From contig NC_091217.1 in the NCBI RefSeq assembly GCF_040958095.1, positions 8,308,235 through 8,372,234 of the forward strand: a stretch of DNA of 64,000 nt, read 5' to 3'. The notes under the pieces were generated by a model. The model was not told where the DNA came from. It ran no database searches and was given only the letters and a program-made list of their open reading frames with translations. The translations under genes and the position numbers were made by a program. Below, piece after piece: positions 56,669 through 64,000 of the stretch. This DNA comes from Procambarus clarkii. Lineage: Eukaryota > Arthropoda > Malacostraca > Decapoda > Cambaridae. Each line of letters starts with the position of its first letter. Within the stretch, counting starts at the first letter, position 1.

Positions 56669-56885
56669 CAACCCGGGTTGATGGATGGGCTGGTCAACCC
56701 GGGATGATGGATGGGCTGGTCAACCCGGGTTGATGGATGGGCTGGCCAACCCGGGTTGATGGATGGGCTGGTCAGCCCGTGTTGATGGATGGGCTGGTCA
56801 GCCCGTGTTGATGGATGGGCTGGCCAACCCGTGTTGATGGATGGGCTGGTCAACCCGTGTTGATGGATGGGGATGGCCAAACTTT
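56669..56885. repeat. Minisatellite, 26-bp unit, eight copies
   Basis: AACCCGGGTTGATGGATGGG followed by CTGGTC, with GTCAGCCCGTG variants. Confidence 0.93.
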
Positions 56886-57089
56886 GTTGATGGATTGGCG
56901 ACCTTGAAATGGCTCCGAGGATCAATGACTCACCGGCCCAGTTTCTGACCAAGCCTCCTGCGCTATATTTCCCATACTAGCCTTTATCAGTGTCATTATT
57001 TGTATCTTCATCACATCTCAACCTCGTTCCCCTTCTTTGGTTTCCTCCAAGGTGCCCTCATTTGTCTCTCTTTCCTCCTACTGATCTCT

Positions 57090-58335
57090 GTATTACAATG
57101 CCCAATCTTGCCTGGTTTACATATATATTAAAAGATTTAGATACGAGACTGAGCAGCAATATTTGTAAATTTGCAGACGATTTAAAAATAGTGAGGGAAA
57201 TAAATTCAAGAGACTCGCAATCTCTTCAAGATGATCTAGATTAGCTGGTGAAATGGGCGAAAGCTTGGCAGATGCAGTTTAAGACTGAATAATATAGGGT
57301 TCTGAGGTTAGGTAATGATGATAAGAGTTACTAGAAATTTGTTTGATAGTTCCCATTGAGGGCGCCTGACAGCTGGGTCGACAGCGCTTCGTAGTCTGGA
57401 GGTTCCAGGTTCGATCCCCGGTGGAGGCGGAGACAAATAGACAAAATGTTTCTTTCACCCTGATGCCACTGTCATCTAGCAGTAAATAGGTACCTGGGAG
57501 TTAGACAGCTGCTACGGACTTCTTTCTGGGGGGGGGGGGGTGTAACAGAAAGGAGACCTGGTAGAGGACCGGCCCGCGGGGACGCTAAGCCCCGAAAACA
57601 TCTCAAGATAACCTCAAGAAGAAAATAGTGTTGAAATTACGAGTCTGACTGAGAAAAACGTCTTGTAGTCATGATTAGTAGGGATCTAATGCCAAAAAGT
57701 CAATGCATAAATGTTTGGATTAAGGCAAATAGGATACTGGGGATTTTCGGACTCATAAGCATTAAACACCTGTTATTCTTCAGCTTTTTCTTGGGCTATT
57801 TAGACCAAGAACATAAAAACTCCATAATCCCACTTGGATTATGGAGTTTAGTTTTAGTCGCCATAATGTAGAATAGACATAAATTCGCAGGAACGAGTTC
57901 CGAGACGGATGACAAAGTTAATCCCAGGAATTAGAAACCTTTCACATAAAGAGATTAAACTAACATAATTTACAATACTCTAAACAAGCAAGAAGTTAGG
58001 GTATGAAGTATGGATAAAAGGAGTATAACTAAGGAGATATTAATAAGGTATTAAATATATGAGAAAGCTGCATGAACGCGCAAGCCATTGATCACTAAGA
58101 ACTCTATTTGAACTTAGTGAATGTATTAAATATATTAAAATATATCGAACACACACGAAACAATTATGTAAATCAAAGACGTTTAGATTCAGGAGAGACC
58201 TGTGTAAATACTGGTCTGGAAACAGTATTGTTGATTGGTGGAACATTTACCGGGTAATATAATAGGCGTGGGATTGTTTCAAGCGTAGGTTAGACATGTA
58301 TATATGGATGAGTTTGGGTGGATATAAATAGGAGC
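57090..58335 (+). mobile_element. Degenerate LINE RT, interrupted by a SINE
   Basis: 57155-57240 reads RLSSNICKFADDLKIVREIN and SRDSQSLQDDLD, containing the FADD catalytic motif. After the SINE, traces of the thumb follow (RVPRRMTKLIPGIRNLSHKE at about 57900). Many stops. A different LINE family from 42262. Confidence 0.8.
57359..57615 (+). mobile_element. tRNA-derived SINE, family I, near-complete, nested in a LINE
   Basis: A box CTGACAGCTGGGTCGACAGC, B box AGGTTCGATCCCCGG, body CTAGCAGTAAATAGGTACC, tail GGGGACGCTAAGCCCCGAAA then CTCAAGATAACCTC. It splits the LINE of 57090-58335, so it is younger. Confidence 0.9.
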
Positions 58336-58456
58336 TGTTACGTATGAGATAATAAGCCTTCTCCAGTTTTCTTAATTCTAATGTTCTTTTGTTATTATGC
58401 GGTATTTCTATATCCACTTCCCTCTTACTCTGTTTTGCCCTAATTTTTTAATTTTA

Positions 58457-58889
58457 ATTTTGCCCCGAGGGGCGAGTTTATTGGGCAGCGCCACTCATCT
58501 TGTGAGTGGACATACCGCCATAGCAGCATGTACAACACTCCCCAATAGGAAGAAAACCCGCTGGGTTGTTCATCCTGTCACTTGTACCCAGACACAGCTG
58601 GGACTCGCTTAACTGTCTCAAGTGAACAGCTCCTCAAACAAGAAGATTAACATCTGTCAACCCTTAAAAGCTTACGTTATCTTGCGGGTGCAAAATGGGG
58701 GAATCTTTTAAGAACAGTATCAATATTTGACAAATAGTGTTTTCGTAACTCAAACAATGTGGGGTTTATTATTCTACACATATTTCTAATGTCTCTCAGG
58801 TGTTCACATTCACGTAGATAGTGGTCAAGGCGGTGTCCGTCACTCTCATCACAAATTCTGCAACTTCGTTAATACATAATGATGCCGAT

Positions 58890-58940
<51 letters not shown>
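58457..58940 (+). mobile_element. Unclassified retroposon-like repeat ending in (AAT)n
   Basis: Starts near TGCCCCGAGGGGCGAG and runs to TTAATACATAATGATGCCG, then (AAT)16 at 58891-58939. The simple tail suggests a LINE or SINE 3' end. Family unknown. Confidence 0.45.
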
Positions 58941-59720
58941 GAGAAACTTACTACAATGCCGCTGTGCTTGAATAAAGGTGAAGGAAAGACCAAATATATG
59001 TGTAAGTCTATTAAAAGCCTAATTTTCGGATAAAACCTACATTTTTTGTCAAGGTGCTAACTAACAATGTTTAACTAACACCAGCTTGATAAAGGATGTA
59101 AATTTCACTTGAAAATTTTTTGTTTAATATTACACTTACACATGTAAGTGTACATATGTAATATGTACATGTGTACATGAAGGTGTTTCCTTCACCTTCA
59201 TTCACTACGGAAGTGAAGTAAGTTTCTCAATAATAATTATAATGTCAAACAAAAGTTCAGTGTATTGTTTACATTCACTATAATTCACAGAACGACCCGA
59301 AACAAATATACCGTAAAAACAACCCAATTAACCTTAATTTGCTCAGTCATATATGTTCACCTTTTTTGCAAGCATTCCTCAGCGATACGAAAAAAATGGT
59401 AATATAAAGGTAAAGGTAATATACAATACAAAAAGTTGAGATTAATGATAAGTGGACACGGACAATTGATCTCCATAGCTACTTGACCACCACCTCACAT
59501 GTGGATAATTTTTTCCTTGCTTCTCTTTCTGCTACTTTCAATAAGTTTAGGCTTCTAAAGTGTATCCTACATTTTTTAAATTTGATTTTCTTTCCGAATT
59601 AGCAGAAGTTACGACTTCTGCTAAGTCGTAACGACTCAGACGTTACGACTTTGTGTATGTTGAAAATAGTCAGAGTAGACAGAGTCAGAGACAAATAGTC
59701 AGAGAGTAGTCACTAACGTG
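58941..59720. other. Unassigned AT-rich sequence
   Basis: A small palindrome, ACTTACACATGTAAGTG, near 59143. AAGTTACGACTTCTGCTAAG and CGTAACGACT repeats near 59610-59650. No gene. Confidence 0.4.
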
Positions 59721-59721
59721 A

Positions 59722-59905
59722 AAAAGTCCATAGGAGCAGTGATGAGGGTTCGAACCTATGCGGTGGGTGTTCCCACGAACACGCTTCTAGCCACTAGACC
59801 ACGACATGGTATAAGGATTGTAACCTGGAGTCCTACTGAACCCACAAGGATTTTCTGAGGCTTCTACTGAAGCCGGAACAGAATTTTTCACACAATCCCG
59901 CCATG
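59722..59905 (-). mobile_element. tRNA-derived SINE, family III, inverted
   Basis: On minus: A box GTGGTCTAGTGGCTAGAAGC, B box AGGTTCGAACCCTC. The plus strand continues with CAGGATT-type body related to 24440-24520 (ACAAGGATTTTCTGAGG). Confidence 0.75.
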
Positions 59906-59943
59906 CACTCTGGCCCTGTCATCTAGGACTTGTTCCACCTCTG

Positions 59944-60390
59944 ACGCTCTTCTTTCAATATCCTGACGCATGAATCACAGCCTGGTTGATCAGGTATCCT
60001 GGGTGTGTAGAGCGGCTGCGTGACACGACTCGGGCGCATACTGGACTCTTTGATATAGGTTTATGGTCCACTGTATTGTGTTGTGAAATGTTTTAGCAGA
60101 GCTCACCTTTAATCTGGTGGTGCTGTCCCGTCTCGCTATCCATTTGCTATTCGTGGTCAATATTCCTTCACTATCCATAGGCTGTGATTATTGTTACTGA
60201 AGGTTAGTTATAGGCTTATTCTGGTCAATATTCCTCCGTATGAGAATTTAGATATATACTAATTTATATATTTATAGTTATATACATTTTGGAGCATATA
60301 GGCACAGTTATCCTTCAGTAATACCTTGCAATGATTTCGGGGCTCAACGTCCTCGCGGCCCGGTCCTTGACCAGGCCTCCTTAGAAGCTA
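59944..60390 (-). repeat. LINE 3'-end pieces
   Basis: CACAGCCTGGTTGATCAGGT near 59976 and ATTTCGGGGCTCAACGTCCT, GGCCCGGTCC near 60338 belong to the LINE end at 29616. They are split by about 340 bp of other sequence. Confidence 0.6.
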
Positions 60391-60699
60391 TGAACAGAGT
60401 TGAGAAATATTTCTTTCATCTCATTCACAACAAAATGTATTTGAACGTATTCAACATAATTACCATCCTTCAGAGTGAAAAAACTTGATGAAATCAACGA
60501 AATGTTTTCATATTTTTGTTTACCAAGTATATGCGATTTATCAAGAAAATGTAAAATAACCAATTATTGTTAATTAATATGCGATGATATAATATTTGTC
60601 TGAAAGTGTCTGATAAGGGACCAATTATTACTGAAATACAAAAATACGCGCGAACGGTCGTGATTTGATAATTAAGTCCTCATCTGCAGAAGGATAGTA

Positions 60700-60785
60700 T
60701 GTGTACTCACCTAATTGTGCTTGCGGGGGTTGAGCTTTGGCTCTTTGGTCCCGCCTCTCAACTGTCAATCAACTGGTGTACTCAC
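60700..60785 (-). repeat. LINE 3' end (AC-tail family)
   Basis: TACTCACCTAATTGTGCTTG, CGGGGGTTGAGC, GGTCCCGCCTCTCAACTGTC. The (GT) side is only GTATGTG here. Confidence 0.8.
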
Positions 60786-61490
60786 ACATCATACAATGTA
60801 TATATATGATGTAACTATATAACCTGAGCTTGTAAAAGCACCTTCATCACCTTCAGTGATTAGGTGTTTAATTGCACACTAGTTTCTTTATCAGCTACCT
60901 CACCCTGTCAGAGTAAATGAGACAAATGTATGTGAATGCATGTGTGTGTGTATATATGTATGTATATGTGTGTGTGTGTGTATGTATATGTATGGGTATA
61001 AAGTATATATGGAAGCTGATCAGAATTACATTTCACCTTTGTGAATGTACATTAATGACACTATATAAAAGACACATCTAACACTTTATGTAGGGCATAC
61101 GTAAATCTATCTATGTATTTACGTATGTAGGTTAGCTTAGCATTTTAAAAGCACCGAATCACCTGTGGTTGTGTTCAATAAATCCTTGAACTATATGTTT
61201 AACACGTCTCTAACCCTGTCCATGGAGGACAGAAGAAAATGTATATATTCTGGTTAGCATTGTAAATGTGTGGCCACGTCTGTGGTAGAAAATAATAATA
61301 AAAAAAAAAACTGGTGTGTGTGCGCGCGCAGGAACTGAGGATGCAGCAGGAATTTTTCCTCTGGATTGTCACATTGAAGCCTTGGAAAAGTAAATCTGCC
61401 CGCTCTAGGGTCTCTTGTATCGGTACCTCTGGAACCCAGATCCCAGAGGAAGCTCAAGGCACCTCACTAGGAGCCATGGGCCTCGGACCC
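60786..61490. other. Unassigned sequence with TG/TATG-rich tract
   Basis: An imperfect (TG)n/(TATG)n tract at 60940-61000. No gene. Confidence 0.4.
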
Positions 61491-61771
61491 AATCTTGAGG
61501 TTATCTTGAGATGATTTCGGGGCTTTTAGTGTCCCCAACAGGGACAAAGCTGTGGCAGTGGTCTTGTTCACTGTACTTACCGGATTTGACGTTTCCCTGT
61601 GGCTGATAGCGGCACCTGCTTGAGAGAGAGGGAGAGAGAGAGAGGGAGAGGAAGGGAGTGAGTATCCTGCTTGAACCGAGAGGGTGGCCTCTAATCTTGA
61701 AGAAGTGGGGGTGACCCATATATATTTGTTGCGCGGTCCCACACATCCATCCTGGCCGCTTTCCCCACCAG

Positions 61772-62250
61772 CCACCATCTGCCTAACGGCTTCTCCAGCC
61801 ACCATCTGCCTAACGGCTTTCCAGCGACCATCTGCCTGACGGCTTTCCAGCTACAATCTGCCTAACGGCTTTCCAGCAACCATCTGCCTAACGACTTTCC
61901 AGCGACCATCTGCCTAACGGCTTTCCAGCGACCATCTTCCTAACGGCTTTCCAGCGACCATCTTCCTAACGGCTTTCCAGCGACCATCTTCCTAACGGCT
62001 TTCCAGCGACCATCTTCCTAACGGCTTTCCAGCGACCATCTGCCTAACGACTTTCCAGCGACCATCTGCCTAACGGCTTTCCAGCGACCATCTTCCTAAC
62101 GGCTTTCCAGCGACCATCTGCCTAACGGCTTTCCAGCGACCATCTGCCTAACGGCTTTCCAGCGACCATCTGCCTAACGGCTTTCCAGCGACCATCTGCC
62201 TAACGGTTTTCCAGCAACCATTTGCCTAACGGTTCCCCAGCAACTATCTG
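61772..62250. repeat. Minisatellite, 26-bp unit, about 18 copies
   Basis: GGCTTTCCAGCGACCATCTG followed by CCTAAC, with a CTTCC subtype in a central block (61930-62030), suggesting local expansion. Confidence 0.94.
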
Positions 62251-62439
62251 CCTCACTCCCCAGAATTACTTCCTCTATAACTCTGAAAACATCAGCAAAA
62301 TCTCTGTTATGAATGCTTCTCACTCGAGGGAAATTGCGAGAAAATGAGTTCTTCAAACGTTGAAAATGTTTTAGTGAGAATATCGCTTGGGATTTATAGT
62401 GTTGCCCGTGTGTGTATCAAGAGATATTTGCTGGCTGGG

Positions 62440-62858
62440 GCTTGGGCTGGGGCCTGGGGTCTGCTGCCGGAGCATAGCTGGGGTCTGCTGCCGGGGCATA
62501 GTTGGGGTCTGCTGCCGGGGCATAGCTGGGATCTGCTGCCGCGGCATAACTGGAGTCTGCTGCTGGGGCATAACTGGGGTCTGCTGCCGCGGCATAACTG
62601 GAGTCTGCTGCCGGGGCATAACTGGGGTCTGCTGCCGGGGCATAACTGGAGTCTGCTGCCGGAGCATAACTGGGGTCTGCTGCCGGGGCATAACTGGGGT
62701 CTGCTGCCGGGGCATAACTGGGGTCTGCTGCCGGGGCATAACTGGGGTCTGCTGCCGGGGCATAACTGGGGTCTGCTGCCGGGGCATAACTGGGGTCTGC
62801 TGCCGGGGCATAACTGGGGTCTGCTGCCGGGGCATAACTGGGGTCTGCTGCCGAAGCA
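62440..62858. repeat. Minisatellite, 24-bp unit, about 17 copies
   Basis: GGGGCATAACTGGGGTCTGC followed by TGCC. The 24-bp length keeps frames open on both strands (LPGHNWGL, MPRQQTPV), which explains the long frames without invoking a gene. Confidence 0.93.
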
Positions 62859-62859
62859 T

Positions 62860-62985
62860 AGATTTCGATCCGTCCTGGACCATTATCAAGTCTATTGTGA
62901 TTGATACATTGACTCGGTCCAGGACGGACCGAAACGTCGTCGTCTCCTCATCTTCTGGTGTATAGTCATCATATCATCACCCACG
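62860..62985. repeat. Inverted GGTCCGTCCTGGACC repeat
   Basis: GATCCGTCCTGGACCATTAT (62868-62887) and GGTCCAGGACGGACCGAAAC (62915-62934) are facing inverted copies of one motif; a lone copy is at 12311-12330. Confidence 0.65.
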
Positions 62986-63494
62986 TCACTGTGACTCATC
63001 GTCTGCAGCTGGACTCACCTACTATTTCTATAAACACCTTACTGTTACATGTAAAAAAAACTTTATTTTTATTTTGTTTAAAATAAAGCGTGTTGAGCGC
63101 CATTATTTATAACAACGTCATAATATTGACTGTATCATGAAATGGGAACAATGTATATTTTGAATTGATGTTTCATAATATTATTTATCTGGTGCATATG
63201 CGATGGCCCAAGAAACCGAGGATACCTTCATTTGTTGCCGTCGAGGGTTATAAAATACACGATAATTATTATTGTTGGAGAATGTCTCAACAGCACTTCA
63301 AACGATTTCTTCAACACACACAAATACCTCACCATTGTGACTGCTTTTTATGGAAGGGGGTTTTAACATTTATCGTCGCTTGGTCCGCCTCTGACGTCTG
63401 AGTCAGCCTTGGAGATGTTTTCTCCCTCGAATGACCTCGGTGAGATAAATTCTCTCTGAATCAAGACCCCTCTCAGAGGTCTATGTCTCACGTA

Positions 63495-63605
<111 letters not shown>

Positions 63606-64000
63606 TTTTTTCCTGTGAATCAAGTTTCTCCCCTCAGAAAGCTCTCTTTATCTCTCACTTAACCTCAGGGGAAGGGGAGGTTCCCTGTGAATCAGGGCGC
63701 CCCTTACCCTCCCCATAAACCCCAGCACACACACACACATTACAAGACAGTTCTCAACCATGCTTTTATTTTATTACATTTGATATCACACCAAAGGTTG
63801 TTCACGTGGAGATGTCTTTATCCCGTGATTAAGACGGAACCCCAGCAACACCCACACACGGAACCGCGCGGCGTAACTTAAGCAACAGCAACTTCACCAA
63901 TAAGATGACAGCTGGAGGAACGGCAGTAACAACACGATGTAGTGACGACAGTAATGCCAGCACGAACAGCAGTAGTAGCAACAGCATTAGTGGAAATAGC
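63606..64000. other. Unassigned right end of the window
   Basis: Short CA tract at 63724-63738 and CAGCAACA-type low complexity at the very end. No gene recognised. Confidence 0.4.

Noticed and set aside
62344-62965. Repeat frames of 170-190 codons on both strands
   Set aside because: Product of the 24-bp minisatellite.

Overview
This is animal nuclear DNA. I think it is from a decapod crustacean (crayfish or shrimp type). The evidence is short spliced exons in long introns, arthropod-like versions of conserved proteins, extreme microsatellite and minisatellite content, and tRNA-derived SINEs and jockey/CR1-like LINE tails of a kind I recall as common in decapod genomes. The species call rests on memory, not on a search.

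Three protein-coding genes can be supported. (1) The last exon of the splicing factor PRP18 lies at 1-213 (+), followed by its 3' UTR. (2) Four exons of a folate-receptor-family gene lie on the minus strand between 7825 and 5850; the signal-peptide exon was not found. (3) The PAT-complex subunit Asterix (WDR83OS) has four coding exons at 21814-21866, 25707-25816, 28477-28574 and 30820-30925 (+), with a polyadenylation signal at 31000. Both multi-exon genes carry small indels that break otherwise well conserved reading frames, so either the consensus has residual errors here or the copies are decaying. A GC-rich candidate promoter and first exon lies at 11387-11511 (+).

Layout: 0-9 kb holds the PRP18 end, repeats and the folate-receptor exons. 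9.6-10.4 kb is a five-copy tandem array of a short multi-hairpin element. 12.5-20.5 kb is one G-rich minisatellite field with higher-order organisation. 20.5-21.5 kb is a Penelope-like element fragment with a GIY-YIG endonuclease. 21.7-31 kb is Asterix, its introns packed with SINEs, LINE pieces and a MITE. 31-64 kb has no gene I can recognise: it is LINE fragments, SINEs, MITE-like inverted repeats, more than ten minisatellites and many long dinucleotide tracts. I saw no LTR retrovirus-like or Polinton-like element.

The most interesting signal is a pair of short element families, at 9.6-10.4 kb and at 49.2/53.1 kb. They share one architecture: a trinucleotide tract, an AGATT(A/C)AGC box, a first hairpin, then a CACGGGC-loop-GCCCGTA hairpin. 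The first stem shows paired base changes between families. One copy is a clean 100-bp insertion into a LINE with a 13-bp target-site duplication. Other observations are a SINE family sharing its 3' tail with a LINE present in the same window, LINE 3' ends that repeatedly abut (AC)n tracts, and a 352-bp composite repeat present twice, 33 kb apart, at about 97% identity.
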